From Euglena gracilis (Eukaryota > Euglenida > Euglenophyceae > Euglenales), in contig CP154955.1 in assembly GCA_039621445.1 (NCBI GenBank), positions 61,163,564 through 61,227,563 of the forward strand: a stretch of 64,000 bases of DNA. The letters run 5' to 3'. The stretch's first letter is position 1, and every line of letters starts with the position of its first letter. The notes under the pieces were generated by a model. It had not been told where the DNA came from. It saw nothing but the letters and a program-made list of their open reading frames with translations, and made no database searches. Shown here piece by piece: positions 31,275 through 42,464 of this stretch. A program made the translations under genes and the position numbers.

Positions 31275-31675
31275 CTGCCATGTCCCCCGGGGGGGTCAAC
31301 CACCCACCCTCCCACCCAAAATACAGCCAGCATCGGCCGAAAATCCTTGGAAAAAAATTTCCGGGCTGGTCTTTGGCCGGGTCAAAAACCTGATTCATGG
31401 CGCACCCCCCCCCCGAGGGGGGTCACACAGGCGTTAAGTGAATCTATGCCCCTCCTCAGGGGGCGGGTGGTCCGGGGGGGGGGGTTCAGCTGGCTGGCAA
31501 CTTGACCAAGCTGGCACCCCAAAAGCACAAGCCAGAACCCAGCCGGGTTGGCATTTTCTTTCAGGTTCTCCACAGTTGAGGGTGTCTATGGTGAGGGCTG
31601 GGCTATCCAGGCTCTGGCAAAACGATGCACAGCATCGCTGTCTCGTGTTTGGTTTTCCGAGATCAGCCCCAGGGG

Positions 31676-31775
31676 AGTGGTGTGGTGTGGGGTGGGGTGG
31701 GGTGGCGTGGTGTGGTGTGGTGTGGTGTGGTGTGGTGTGGTGTGGTGTGGTGTGGTGTGGTGTGGTTTGGTGCAT
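31676..31775. repeat. GTGTG/GTGGT pentanucleotide repeat
   Basis: About 18 units of TGTGG. From 31,776 to 32,400 the sequence has no coding signal, but CACACCGTGC occurs three times around 32,220-32,415. Confidence 0.9.
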
Positions 31776-32450
31776 GTGGCTGTGGTGCGTGTGGTGCGTG
31801 TGTGCGTGTGTGCACACAAATTGTTGATGCTGCTTTTATTTATTTGGTTTTTTATACTGGAAAGCAATATTTCTTTCATTTGGAGAATCAAGGTTATTAC
31901 GACATTAAATGCCTTATTACTCCTTGCCTTATTGCTGCCTTATTATAGACCGACCACCCCATAGGGGGTTGTCAGACCGGGTTGGTGGGCGGGGGGTACA
32001 TTTTGGGGAGGTAGATACCCAGTGACGTTGCAGCTTGGTACTCGCCAGGGTGGGAAGGGGGCGGATCCTGAACCACTTAACTTATTTGTTATTTCATGCA
32101 TGCCACATTTTTTTCGGGCCTTGAGCGTTCCCCAACCGCCCAACGGCCCTGTATGCGGGCGAGGGCTTGGTTGCAGGTGGGCAGGCTGGCCCACCACAGG
32201 GATTCCAACGCACAGTATGCGGCACACCGCGCACACCGTGCACCTGTGCACACGATGCGTCTTTCAGTGCCAATTCTTTTGCAGTAAAAAAATCAAAAAA
32301 TCAATGCAGAACCCAAAAAACCAAGAAGAATCGAATTCAATTTTAATGAAAAAGAATATCAGTCAAATTTCATTGAAGGATGTACGGTGTGCACACCGTG
32401 CCGCACACCGTGCGTCAGCATCCACCACCTGGCCCCGGGGGGCTGGCGCC

Positions 32451-32586
32451 ATGTCGGACTGGGAGGCAGCCTCCGGCAGCCACCTGCCACAGCTGGATGG
32501 CCGCTACGCGCTGTGCCGCCCCTCGCTCCCCCTCCCCAGCCCCGCCATCAACCCCCACCCCTCAGCACACGGCGCCCCACAAGGGA
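32451..32586 (+). CDS. Coding exon with possible start codon (gene 3)
   Basis: ATG at 32,451 (context GCGCCATGTCG), then MSDWEAASGSHLPQLDGRYA and LCRPSLPLPSPAINPHPS in strongly G/C-biased codons. The frame is also open upstream (CAG at 32,418-32,420 could be an acceptor), so the ATG may be internal. The reading frame runs straight into a family-A MITE at 32,587. Removing the MITE and one target copy leaves the frame open to about 32,925. Product unknown. Confidence 0.55.
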
Positions 32587-32859
32587 CGGAAAGTTTCCCC
32601 CCCCCCGGAGGACCTCCCTTGGGCCTAAGGGCCAGCCAACGGCCTGCCTGGGGGTCGAACGGGTTCAAATATTAAGAGGTCGAAAAACGCATTTTTTGTC
32701 GTCTTGGGAGCTTTGGGTATGGTGTTCGGATGCCAGGAATCACTTTTTGCCACTGGAGTCGACCGGTTTTCGCCGAAATATGGCCATTTTTCTCCACATT
32801 TTCCTGTGTATTTTTCATCGAATGTGTTGTGGCGGGACTTTTTTTTTGCAAGCCCTTCA
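32587..32859. mobile_element. MITE family A copy inserted at a coding exon
   Basis: Family core (GGTATGGTGTTCGGATGCC, GTCGACCGGTTTTCGCC, CATCGAATGTGTTGTGGCG). Flanked by CACAAGGGA at 32,578-32,586 and 32,860-32,868, an 8-9-bp target duplication. Terminal repeats are strongly diverged. Confidence 0.7.
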
Positions 32860-32925
32860 CACAAGGGAGCGGATGTGGCCAGAGAAGTTTGGAGGCTCCC
32901 AGAAATTCACATAATTGTTTTGCAG

Positions 32926-33078
32926 TCCGCTTCACATGTTTTCCGCGTTTTCGAGAAAGTCACTCCTTGTGAACAGAAGAGCCTCATTGCAGCTTTTCTG
33001 AGACGATTCACATCGATCTTTTTTAACTTCCTGCAAGAAACCCAGCAACGTTTGTCGCGAGTGGGTGCCTCGCTATGA
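32926..33078 (+). CDS. Terminal exon candidate (gene 3)
   Basis: Acceptor ATAATTGTTTTGCAG, then 50 codons in phase 0 ending TGA at 33,076-33,078: SASHVFRVFEKVTPCEQKSL then IAAFLRRFTSIFFNFLQETQ and QRLSRVGASL. Codon bias is weaker than in other exons. The predicted peptide is helical, possibly membrane-associated around FTSIFFNF. It is followed immediately by a long T tract. Confidence 0.45.
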   Translation, partial: SASHVFRVFEKVTPCEQKSLIAAFLRRFTSIFFNFLQETQQRLSRVGASL

Positions 33079-33087
33079 CCGCTTTTT

Positions 33088-33315
<228 letters not shown>

Positions 33316-33317
33316 AA

Positions 33318-33387
33318 GGTTATCACTGGTTAAAGCGCTGCACTCCCCCTGGTCAAGCTTTTGGTGGGCATTCCCATTCTGATTACC
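33318..33387 (+). ncRNA. tRNA-like sequence next to the poly-T tract
   Basis: GGTTATC at the start can pair with GATTACC at the end (6 of 7 positions), and an A-box-like TATCACTGGTTAAAGCGC is present. The T arm (GTGGGCATTCCCATTCT) is broken. More likely a pseudo-tRNA or SINE remnant than a functional gene. Confidence 0.3.
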
Positions 33388-33477
33388 TTTGCCCCTGCGC
33401 TGGTTCTGTGCATTGTTGTTAAATATACAATAATAATGGTTATAATAATGTTTTCATAAATAAACAAATAAATGCAT

Positions 33478-33548
<71 letters not shown>

Positions 33549-33614
33549 TACATACATACACACATACATACATACATACATACATACATACATACATACA
33601 TACATACATACATG

Positions 33615-33661
<47 letters not shown>

Positions 33662-33777
33662 CGATAGATAGATCAATAGATAGATAGATAGATAGATAGA
33701 TTGACAGATAATAGACAGATAGATAAATGAATAAATAAATAAATAAATAAAATAGACAGACAGACAGACAAACAGAC

Positions 33778-33811
<34 letters not shown>

Positions 33812-33852
33812 CCAGACAGACAGATAGATAGATAAATAAATGAATAAATAAG
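33478..33852. repeat. Compound GACA / CATA / GATA / AAAT tetranucleotide array
   Basis: Successive blocks of (GACA)n, (TACA)n, (GATA)n, (AAAT)n, (GACA)n and (GATA)n. Confidence 0.98.
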
Positions 33853-34099
33853 ATTTAACTTAATAAGTAAATACACAAGAATAATTTACATAACACAGTA
33901 TAATAATATAATAATGAAATATACATGTAATATTTTTTTTCTCTGCACACCCCCCCACGCTTGCTGCCCCCCCCCCCCCGGCTGCTGGAGTCCCCCCAAT
34001 GGCCCCTTGCCGGGCCCACACCCCCCGGGGGCATCCCGGCCCCCCCCCCGGCTTCCTGCCTGCCCAAGGGGCCGGGCCCTCGCCCCCCCCCCTCGGCGG

Positions 34100-34217
34100 T
34101 GGGTCCTGCCTGCCTGAGCCCCGGCACCCTGCGCCGCCGCCCCCGGCTCTCCTGCGCGGATTTGTGGGAGCTCGCCCCCCGCCTTTTCGCGAATGCATCC
34201 GTCTTGGTGACGCCCAT
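34100..34217. CDS. Coding exon candidate, strand ambiguous
   Basis: The plus strand reads RRRPRLSCADLWELAPRLF then ANASVL with donor GTGACG at 34,207. The minus strand starts with ATG at 34,217 and reads MGVTKTDAFAKRRGASSHKS then AQESRGRRRR. Third-position bias is equal (about 85%). If minus, it could be the first exon of the gene ending at 31,059. The preceding 33,950-34,095 is C-run-rich. Confidence 0.4.
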
Positions 34218-34394
34218 TCCGTCGACTTGGGGACGTTTCTTCTTTTTTCCCTTTTTTTTTCACGCCCCATTTTTTGTTAACTCAGGCCCTCAGGCCAGCT
34301 GACGACCGGTCTGGGGGGGGTCAAAAAAAGTCAAAACACACGGACATTCGCGGCTTTGCATTGAATGCGGTGGACACGCAGCGCCGCCCAAGAC

Positions 34395-34515
34395 CCGGCA
34401 AGCACACGCACATGTTACATGTCACGCACATGTTACACACATGTTACGTACATGTCGCGCACATGTTACGCACATGTTACGCACTTGTTACGCACTTGTT
34501 ACGCACATTCCACGC
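34395..34515. repeat. ACATGTTACGC minisatellite
   Basis: About ten 10-11-bp units such as CACATGTTACGCACTTGTTA. Confidence 0.92.
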
Positions 34516-35151
34516 ACGCGATGCCAGCGCTGCGCATCAGTGCAACCTCGGAAGAATCATGCATTTCGGTTCTCTTTTCTCCTCGGCACCCAGCGGCTCT
34601 CTCATTCCGCTGAGCCCCACGTCTTCGGGTGATTCCTCCCACCCGGGCCTTTTCCTGTGTGCTCCTGCGGCAAGGCACACGCTGTGCCGCTCTGGGCATC
34701 GAAAGCGATCTGCACCCTGGATCAGAGGTTTTTTTTTTTAAGTTTTGTGACCCGGGGGGGCGTGGGTCCTGGCCCAGCCCCCCCCATGGGGGGGGCCCAG
34801 CCCCCCCCATGGGGGGGGTTGGGTCGAGTGGGTTTTCTTCTATTTTCGGCGTGAAGCGCCGAAAATTTTTGTGACCCCAGAATTGACCCCCCGAAGTGCC
34901 CCCCCCCCCCTAGGGGGTGGGTGGGGACCCCCCCCTGGGTCCTAAAAAAACAACCAGCATCTTGGCTCAGTCGGGGTCCCCAGTTTCCCCCAGTTTCTCG
35001 CAGGCCAACCGGGGGGGAACCCGCCCTGAAAACATCCAGGGCAGAACCGGCTCTCCGGGTGCTAAACAGAAAAGCTTCCCGAGCCACAAACAGCACCCAC
35101 ATCAGTCACGAGGCGGGGAGCCGAAGCGATGCGACCCGCAAAGTTTACTCT
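34516..35151. other. Non-coding with G/C-run palindromes
   Basis: CCCCCCATGGGGGGG occurs twice at 34,778-34,820, and AAGCGCCGAAAA words at 34,855. A GC-rich segment at 34,990-35,150 is open in two frames but without clear splice signals, so it is not called as an exon. Confidence 0.4.
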
Positions 35152-35448
35152 CACGGGCAGTTCGTATGGGACAGGCAGGTTTTTTCCCGTTTGACCACCC
35201 CTTGTGGACCATACTGAGCCAAGGACCGGCCAATGGCCGGGGGGGGGGTCTGGACGAAGTTTAAAAAGTTGACAGAGGTTTTTTTTGTCTGTTTTGGGTG
35301 GATGGGTGATGGTCACGGATGCCAGAAACCAGTTCCCCCCCCCAATAGTTGATTCGGTTTTTTTTCCAGCTATTTTTCTGGTGGATTTTCATTGAATGTG
35401 CTGGAATAGCACATTTTTTTTTAATCATTTGCTCAGGGACCGCCCCAG
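35152..35448. mobile_element. MITE family A copy
   Basis: Left CACGGGCAGTTCGTATGGG and right GCTCAGGGACCGCCCCAG are eroded ends. The core GGGTGGATGGGTGATGGTC and TTCATTGAATGTGCTGGAAT are retained. The 35,449-36,100 stretch beyond it is T-rich, ends in a C20 run and shows no coding signal. Confidence 0.7.
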
Positions 35449-36109
35449 TGACACCACTTGCGCTGGCTTGGGGCTTTTTATGCTGGCAAACAGTTTCAGG
35501 AAAGTTGCAAAAAATCAAGGGTGGGGTCCTGCGCTGCAGGAATCGCAGGTTGGGTCCTGGTGATACCCCCCCCCCCCCTGCAAGGTCGTCATCTTCCACA
35601 GGAAGTTGTCGTCTCAGATGGGAGGCAGTGACGGGACGATGTTTTGGTTTTTCTTCCATTTTTTGATTTGGCAGATTTTGCCTTTTGTTTTGCTTCTTTC
35701 GGTTTCTTCCCCTGTGATTTGAGTTGAATTTTTCTGGAAACATATTCAATTTAGAAGAATTCCGCATTTTGGATCTTTTCTTGAGACCAAGCCTTTTGCA
35801 ATTTTGTTTAACTTTTTTTTGACCAAACAATTGGCATATTTTTGGAAGAAACATAATCTCAAAATTACAAACAGCACGTTTTTGTTGAATTTTTTTTGTT
35901 TTGCCCGTACCGGGAAAAATGTATATAATTGAGGTTTTCTGTGTTTGTAGAAAAAACATTTAGTTTATATATGTTTATATTGCCTTTTTGGCATCCTTTT
36001 CCTTGTGTTTTTGAGGGTCCGTGTTTTCCCCCCCCCCCCCCCCCCCCCCGCCTTGACGGCCGCACCGGCTGACTGATCAGGTCACGCCCCCCCCCCCCGG
36101 GTCAGGTGG

Positions 36110-36280
36110 CAACCCCCAGCACAGCCGACGCCCAGCCAGGGGGCCCGCCCCCGGCCCCCCGCGGCGCGGCAGCACCGCCCGCGGCCGCACACGGACCAGC
36201 CGAAGCAGTACCGCGCGCTGTGGGGCAGCGGCTCCCGTGGCTCGCGCAGCAACACCGCCCCGGGCGGGCCGGCCGGGAGA
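36110..36280 (+). CDS. Coding exon candidate (gene 4)
   Basis: Very GC-rich. The plus frame with near-complete G/C third positions reads RPPAARQHRPRPHTDQPKQY then RALWGSGSRGSRSNTAPGGP. A minus frame is equally biased (AVLLREPREPLPHSARYCFG). Plus is preferred because the neighbouring exons are plus. Borders uncertain. Confidence 0.4.
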
Positions 36281-36807
36281 GGGGGTGGGAAAGTTATTTG
36301 GCAGCCATGCAGCCCCCCCCCCCCCAGAGGCCAAATGGTTTGCTGGGGGTCCATTTTCTTTAGGGCAAGCTGATTGGGTTTCGGCGGAACTTTTGGGGGG
36401 GTTTCCGTCATTTTTAGTTGTTAAGGGCTTAGGGCCAGGGTTGAGCAAACTTTAGCAAGGTTGACCACAATTGAGGCCCGACAGGCCTAAATTCTAACCC
36501 TAACTAACTGTATTCTCTGACCCGGAACCCTAATCCTGCACGGGGCTGGGCTTTCCCCACGGGGCTGTACCACATATCTGCAAAGGTCATCTCCCGTGTT
36601 TCAAATGAAAGAACAGGCAAATTCAGCTTCGGGCCCTAAACTACCGCTCCCCAGGCGGGGCAGTGGTTTATGATTGCCAGTTGTTTTTGCTTGTGAAGGA
36701 CCTCCCCTGGCCTTTGAGCCTGGTGAGCGTCGAAGCAGGCCAAGTCCAAAAACGACCCGATGCCGTACCACACCGGCGCAGTGTTCTTTTTTTTGGTTGG
36801 CATTGAG

Positions 36808-36895
36808 GTCGATGTTGAGGATCGCCCGGCCGCCAACTCCCCCCTGAAGGCCTCGAGCCCTGCCGCCGCCGCCGATGGCCCCCTGTGCCGCAGGG
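36808..36895 (+). CDS. Coding exon (gene 4)
   Basis: Acceptor TTTTTTGGTTGGCATTGAG, donor GTTTTC, entry phase 0, exit phase 1. It reads VDVEDRPAANSPLKASSPAA then AADGPLCRR with strong G/C third-position bias; a polar, alanine/serine-rich linker. Function unknown. Confidence 0.5.
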
Positions 36896-36987
36896 GTTTT
36901 CGTCAGCCGAATGAGGCACAACCTCTGGGGGGGGTGGGGCGGGTTCCCAGCCAGCCACCTTCTCCCCCCCAGCCAGTAGCTCCCAAC

Positions 36988-37271
36988 CAGGACGGTCCTC
37001 AAGGGATGGGAAAGGCCCCCCCCTTTGGGCCAATGGGCCGGCCAGGGGCCGGACTGGTACTTGAACGGGCAAGAATTAAAAGCAAGGTGAAACACACATT
37101 TTTTGGTGATTTGGGTGGCGGGGCGATGGTCCAAGGGTGCGAGGAATCAATTTCCCCCCTGACGTCGACCTATTCTCGCCGAAAAATGCCAACTTTCCTT
37201 GCATTTTCCTTTGGTTTTTTCAGGGAATGTGCTGGGACAGCAGATTTTTTTTTTACTCATGGACCGCCGTG
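36988..37271. mobile_element. MITE family A copy with 8-bp TSD
   Basis: Ends CAGGACGGTCCTCAAG and CTCATGGACCGCCGTG. Flanks CTCCCAAC (36,980-36,987) and CTCCCAGC (37,272-37,279) match at 7 of 8 positions. Confidence 0.88.
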
Positions 37272-38156
37272 CTCCCAGCCGGGCTGCGGACCGTCTCTCC
37301 CCGTTTCTTTGATGTGAAAGGGAGACTTAAATTTCGCCCACAACTGCAGCGATTTATTCAAAAAAAATCAGCACGCTATCTTCGCCCACAGTTTGATCCA
37401 GTGCTGGCAAACTGGGGTCAATGGGGTTTGAATTTGTTTCCTTGGGTGATTTTGAGTAATAATTCATCTGGAACGTTTCTGATATTCATGCATTATTGTT
37501 TCTTCCAACCACTTCTGAGAAATAGAAATACGAAACTGTGATCGGGGCGTCCGCTGAAACAAAGTGGGACTAGCGGAGCCCAGTCGGACGAACCGAAATC
37601 TGAGTGTTCTTAATGGGTTTGCCTCGAAAATTTTTCGGAAAATTTTCAGAAAATCCGGCTGGGTCCTGCTGGGTCCAGCCCGACAGCCGGAGGACCCCCC
37701 CCCCCCGAGACCCCCTCCCAGGCGACGGACGGGGTCCAGCCAGCACCTCTTTCTACCCAGCCCTTCCCCCGGTATTTGAGGAAGTATGCTGTGTGTCCTT
37801 GCCACCACCAGGGGGCACTGGTCGGTTACGTGTCCTTTTTTCGCCTTGGTTTGTATCTGTTTACTTGCTGTTCACTGTTGCCCTGAATTTGTGAGCGGAA
37901 CTGATGTTTTTCATGAAACACATTCTTGATTGACATTCATTATTGATTCTTGACATCTACAGTTTTCCCCAATCGTCTGGACAATTCCATCAATCGCTGA
38001 GAGAAAATTCATTGTTCCAATTTGCTTTGTTTCTTCTCTTTTCCCTCTTTTTCGACGTTGGTAATTTCTGAAGTATTCCTATCATCAATCTTGATCTTTA
38101 TTCTCATTCTCATTATTGCCTTAGTTGTTCTTGTTGTGAGATTGTTAATGCATTGT
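37272..38156. other. Non-coding region
   Basis: AT-rich with a G/C palindrome (CCCCCGAGACCCCCTCCC) near 37,700 resembling MITE families B/C. No reliable exon. Confidence 0.4.
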
Positions 38157-38214
38157 TGTCATCATCATCATCATCATCATCATTATCCTCCTCCTCCTCA
38201 TTATTGTTATATTT

Positions 38215-38259
<45 letters not shown>

Positions 38260-38300
38260 ACATTATTGTGATCATCGTCGTCGTCGTCGTCGTCATCATG
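38157..38300. repeat. ATC, GTT and CGT trinucleotide repeats
   Basis: (CAT)n, (CTC)n, (TTG)n and (CGT)n blocks in succession. Confidence 0.95.
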
Positions 38301-38389
38301 ATCATTCTTGTGTTTTGGTGTTGGGTTGTTTTGCCTCAAATCATTCGTGAATGCATTCGTCCATCTTGTCGTGCGGCCAACCCGCCCCG

Positions 38390-38527
38390 CCCCGCCCCGC
38401 CCCGGGTCCCCATCGGCGGCGGCCCGGCCAACTTCAAGGAGCACCGCACAAAGCGCCGGGACATGCTGCGGCAGGCGCTCGCCCTGCTGGGGGCCGAGCC
38501 CGCCGATGGGGCGGCCTTTGCCTCCCT
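38390..38527 (+). CDS. Coding exon (gene 4)
   Basis: Reads PIGGGPANFKEHRTKRRDML then RQALALLGAEPADGAAFAS with G/C in nearly every third position; a basic helix followed by an alanine-rich stretch. Donor GTGTGTG at 38,528, exit phase 2, running into a TG microsatellite. No AG lies in the C-rich sequence before PIGGG; the only acceptor is AACTTCAAG at 38,438, so the left border is uncertain or non-canonical. Confidence 0.6.
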
Positions 38528-38597
38528 GTGTGTGTGCGTGTGTGTGCGTGTGTGTTGTGTGTGCGTGTGTGTTGTGTGTGTGTGTTGTGTGTGTGTG

Positions 38598-38656
<59 letters not shown>

Positions 38657-38660
38657 GGCT
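38528..38660. repeat. TG microsatellite in intron
   Basis: (TG)n with TTG and TGCG variants. The following 38,661-39,530 is AT-rich with no coding signal. Confidence 0.95.
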
Positions 38661-39532
38661 GAGGGGAGGGGGAATAGAACGATGTGGGGGCGGGTGGATG
38701 TGTTGCTCACCTGTGGGAAGGCCGATTCTTTAGGGGAAGTTCCCCCAAATTTAAATGAAATAATTGATTAAATTAAACAACAAAATAAAATGAAGAAAAA
38801 TAATTACTTAAAATTGAAAAAATGAGGCGACTTAAGATTTTTTACAGCTATTAACCTTGGGCTGCCTTTTGATTGCCACAGGCTCGCCATTAGGGTCCGT
38901 GCAACGCCGTAAGCCAGTGACGGTTGTCAAAAAGTTTGCCAGGTTCATTTTCATGCGAGTACTCTCACCACAACAGTTCAGGACGAAGTCTGTACACACC
39001 TCCCGCAAAGAGAAAATGGTTGTATGTTAGTTGGGATGCGATCTTTGCACAGATTGGTTTGCATAGGGTCCCATTTTCAGTGTTTCACTCATATTGTCGG
39101 AATGGCCCTAAGTGAAACAAGGCTAACTTTTGCCCAAGTTGTGCGATGAAAAACGGCAGAAAGCGTCCTCCACCAGTTAAAGAAAAAAAAACTTCAGGGA
39201 TTGCACCCAAACTGGTGACATCTTGGAAGAGCAACGACTGCCCCCCAACCCTGTTCCGACGCACCAAATCACAGGGGGAAAAGCGTGAAAAACAAAATTA
39301 AAAAAACATGAAAAATAAACGCAAATTGTGCCAAATAAAATAAGCACAAACAAAAGCAAAAAGAGCGCGTTTGTGCCCCCACCCAGGCGGCAACTTTGCG
39401 ACGCCCGTTTCGGCAGTCGACGATTCGGGGGCAATGCGACCATTGGGGATGGCTTTCCAAACCTCCTCACTGCACACGACGCCGCGGCGCGGGCGACGCG
39501 GGGCCGCCCCATTGCCCCCGCCACCCCCGCAG

Positions 39533-39652
39533 AGGAGCAGACGCTGGAGGCCAGCCGCTGCGCCCGCCTGGAGGCGAACGCCCGCCTCGCGGTGGAGATG
39601 GCGGAGCAGGCAGCCCGGAAAGACCTCGCGAGGCCACGGCGCCGGCCTCAGA
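39533..39652 (+). CDS. Coding exon, coiled-coil (gene 4)
   Basis: Acceptor CCGCCACCCCCGCAG. The frame entered after 2 nt reads EQTLEASRCARLEANARLAV then EMAEQAARKDLARPRRRPQ: an uninterrupted helix with heptad-like Leu/Ala spacing, then a basic end. Third positions are nearly all G/C. The donor is unclear because a G11 run follows; GTTGGG near 39,667 is possible. Confidence 0.65.
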
Positions 39653-40512
39653 GGGGGGGGGGGCTGGTTGGGGGCGGTTGGGGGCGGTGGCAGTGTCACG
39701 TTTTGGGGACGGGGGCTTCTTGTACTGTGAGAACCTTGAGCATACATTCACTCAACCTCTGTGTGGCCCCACCTCCGGGGGGGGGGGAGTGGCTAATGAT
39801 GGCCCAAAATGGGGTCACTATTTGGAAAAGTGGTCGAAAACCAGGGGGTCCGAGCATTATCGAAGGAATTTCTTTGCGGTTCTACATGTCCTACCTTTCC
39901 AAGCCATGTCAAATTTGCTGCAAAATGGTACTCTTGCGGATGCGTCATTAAACATAAACTCACCCAACCCTCATTTAACCAATGGCTGAAGAAGCCAAAT
40001 TTGCCGTCCCAGTTTTGCAGACAATCCACGAAGAGCGGCCTAATATTCGGGGGGGGGGCTTCTACATGGCATCTCCCCAGCCAGTTCTTTGAGAGCCAAG
40101 TTATTCAATTAGTGACCCTTGTGGCATGCCAATCCAATCCCAGCCCAGACAACTGAACTCTTTGAGCCTTTCGAGGGTCCACACCATACCATTGCCAAGG
40201 TGTGTCCGATCCCCCCGGGGGGGGGGGACTGGCTTTTGGCTCCAGACCCCCCTGGGTGGGGTTCGCCAGGATTGCCCGAAATTGGCCATCCGGCGCCGAA
40301 GGCGCCGTATTTTTTTTGGACTTTTGACAATAATATGATAATCGTTTGTTTTATTGACCAACTATAGCCGAGTGGCCAAATTGGCCCCCCCCCCCCCCCC
40401 CCCCCCGAGGGGGGGGCTTGGAAGTGGTGACTGATTTTTGAAAAGTGACTGAATGGTTTTTGAGAGTGGAGAGTGACCCCCCCCCCAGGTTGGTAAGCCA
40501 TGGTATGGCCCG

Positions 40513-40613
40513 GCCGTGGAGTGTTCGCCGAGGGGGAAGGGCCGGGGCCGGGGCCGCCGGGCGACGTTCGAGGGGGTGGCCCTCAAGCTGCGGCGGGCCC
40601 ACCGGGCCAGCCT
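40513..40613 (+). CDS. Coding exon, Gly/Arg-rich then helical (gene 4)
   Basis: The frame with maximal third-position G/C reads PAVECSPRGKGRGRGRRATF then EGVALKLRRAHRASL. Donor GTGTGC at 40,614, exit phase 2, which matches the entry phase of the 42,938 exon (joining as ...AHRASL-TVPSPSMG...). The left border is unclear: the sequence up to 40,500 belongs to a G/C-run repeat whose end TTGGTAAG could supply the acceptor. Confidence 0.6.
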
Positions 40614-40653
40614 GTGTGCCCCCGCCAAGCCCTCTTGGCCACTCTCCCTCCAG

Positions 40654-40833
40654 CAGCCTTCTTTTTAAGTTAGAAGACCCCCCGGGGGGGGGTGGGTGGG
40701 TGGGTCCGGACCGGACCCCCCCCGCGGGGGGGTCCGGTCCCGCGCTGGAGGCACCGGGTATACCTTTTTGAAAATTGCCTTTAACGGGCCTGATTTTGGG
40801 GGGGTCCCCCCCGGGGTCTTAAAAAGAAGCCTG
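40654..40833. mobile_element. MITE family C, hAT-like, perfect 8-bp TSD
   Basis: Ends CAGCCTTCTTTTTAAG and CTTAAAAAGAAGCCTG, flanked by CCCTCCAG on both sides (40,646-40,653; 40,834-40,841). 180 bp, G/C-run palindromic interior (GGTCCGGACCGGACC). Confidence 0.9.
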
Positions 40834-40861
40834 CCCTCCAGCCTCTCCCCTCCTGGGGTCC

Positions 40862-41153
40862 AGAAGGGGGCCGGGGAGGTTTTTTTTCCCTTGAGGTCCA
40901 CCACTCAGGGGCCTGAGGGACGGCCAATGGCCGATCTGGGGATCGACCGCGGGCGAAGGTCAAACAGTCGGAAAACGCATTTTTTTTTTGACGTTTTGGG
41001 TGGATGGGCGATGGTCCAAGGCTGCCCGAAATCATTTTTTCCCCCTGAAGTCGACCCATTTTAGCAAAATAATTTTTCGTCCATTTTCCTGTTATTTTCT
41101 TCATTGAATGTGCTGGGATGGGAAGTTTTTTTTTTCATCAAGGACCGCCGTTG
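40862..41153. mobile_element. MITE family A copy
   Basis: Core GGTGGATGGGCGATGGTCCA, AAGTCGACCCATTTTAGC, TTCATTGAATGTGCTGGGAT. Right end ATCAAGGACCGCCGTTG. The left end is eroded (CCCTTGAGGTCCACC). Confidence 0.75.
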
Positions 41154-41399
41154 CCCATCCACCAAAGAACATCGAATTTTGAAATTGCAATGCACAGTTG
41201 CAGTCTGTCAACACGTTTGTATACGTGAATGGGCCATTGTTCTCATTGCTGCATGTGGCTGATTTGCTCCTTTCTCCCTAATGTCCAACAGCAGGTGTCG
41301 TTCCATGTATTATTATTATTATTATTATTATTATATTATAATCTAGCAATATGTACAATATATATTCCAATATATGCAAATATGTACAACATAATTCCC

Positions 41400-41780
41400 C
41401 GCAAATATAAAGCCCACCCCGGCTTCATATTTGGGCGGGATGTCAAGACCCTCAGGGGGGGGGGGCTTTATATTTGGGGGTTTATATTTGGGGGGGGATC
41501 AAACTTTTCCGGGCAGGCTATAAAAACGTTGGCGGCCTTCAACTGCAGCCAAATACCAATTTTATGCCAATTTTTTGTTGGATGCCCCTGATTTTTTTCA
41601 AAAATTGCGCAATTTTCCCTCGAAATGGTGGAAAAAATTTGTCAAATCAACCCAAAAATTTTCTGCTTTTTCCAAGATGGCACCATCATCTGCCTCTGTG
41701 TCAGGGGGGGGGGGGGCTTTATTTTATTTGGGTGGCAAAACCAAACCCCGGGGGGATTTATATTTTGGGGGTGTGTGCAT
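41400..41780. mobile_element. Word-type repeat (word AAATATAAAGCC)
   Basis: Two direct modules: GGCTTCATATTTGGGCGGG ... AAGACCCTCAG, G11, CTTTATATTTGGGGG (41,421-41,500); and CTTTATTTTATTTGGG ... AACCCCGGGGGG, ATTTATATTTTGGGGG (41,717-41,780). A TTA/ATT microsatellite precedes it at 41,308-41,335. No ORF. Confidence 0.7.
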
Positions 41781-41887
41781 GTAATAATGATTTGTTATGT
41801 ACAGTATTATGGCGGTGTTGCGCAACCCCCGTGTCACTGCGCGGTTTAGAACCTCCTTCCGGGAGGGTCTCTGTGTCAGTCTGAAAG

Positions 41888-41970
41888 GGGGTTTGCGGCC
41901 CAACCACCCCCGAGGCCCCCAACGGCCTCGCCGACGGGCACTCGCACCGCCGGCGCTCCGCCGCCGCTGA
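41888..41970 (+). CDS. Coding exon candidate (gene 4)
   Basis: Acceptor CAGTCTGAAAG and donor GTGCAC. Phase 0 reading GVCGPTTPEAPNGLADGHSH then RRRSAAAE with almost full third-position G/C. A minus frame (SAAAERRRCECPSARPLGA) is similarly biased. The phase does not fit between 40,613 and 42,938. Confidence 0.35.
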
Positions 41971-42464
41971 GTGCACAGCTCCCCTGGCACCCACCCCCAT
42001 TGGACCTTCTTCGGGGGAGGGGCAAAAATTGGACGTGTATGGAACGGGATGCAGAATGGAATACCTCCCATTTCTTTGGATGATGATGATGTTGCTGCTT
42101 TTTTTTGCCGGGCTGCAAAGTTTTGCCCCGCAATTGCATGAAAAATTCATCTTTTCCCCTGTTGCCAATTAGGAGGTCATGCCTAATTTGAGGCCTTGAG
42201 ATTTCCGATTTTCGCGTTGGTGACTCCTATTCAGCTCCTCTCCTTGGTCCTGCTCTTCAACTCGAATCCCCGAAATCCGCGTGCGCCGAATCAAATTTCT
42301 TTCCACCACGTGCTCTGCCACCACCGCCATCGCAACGTTGGTGTACAGTCGGCTGCGCCGCCGGGAGCAAAAAAAAATTGTGCCGCATCGCACCGCTTTG
42401 CGGTGCGCTAACCGATTTCAACTGGAATCCTGAAACCCTGGGTGGTGGGTTGGGGTTGCCTCCC

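Noticed and set aside
33330-33876. Frames made of repeated Tyr-Leu-Ser, Cys-Met-Tyr-Val and Val-Cys-Leu-Ser
   Set aside because: Translations of GATA, CATA and GACA tetranucleotide repeats.
34990-35264. Possible basic exon (ANRGGTRPENIQGR... or SHEAGSRSDATRK...)
   Set aside because: Two frames are equally open, third-position bias is weak, and the right part is the terminal repeat of a family-A MITE.
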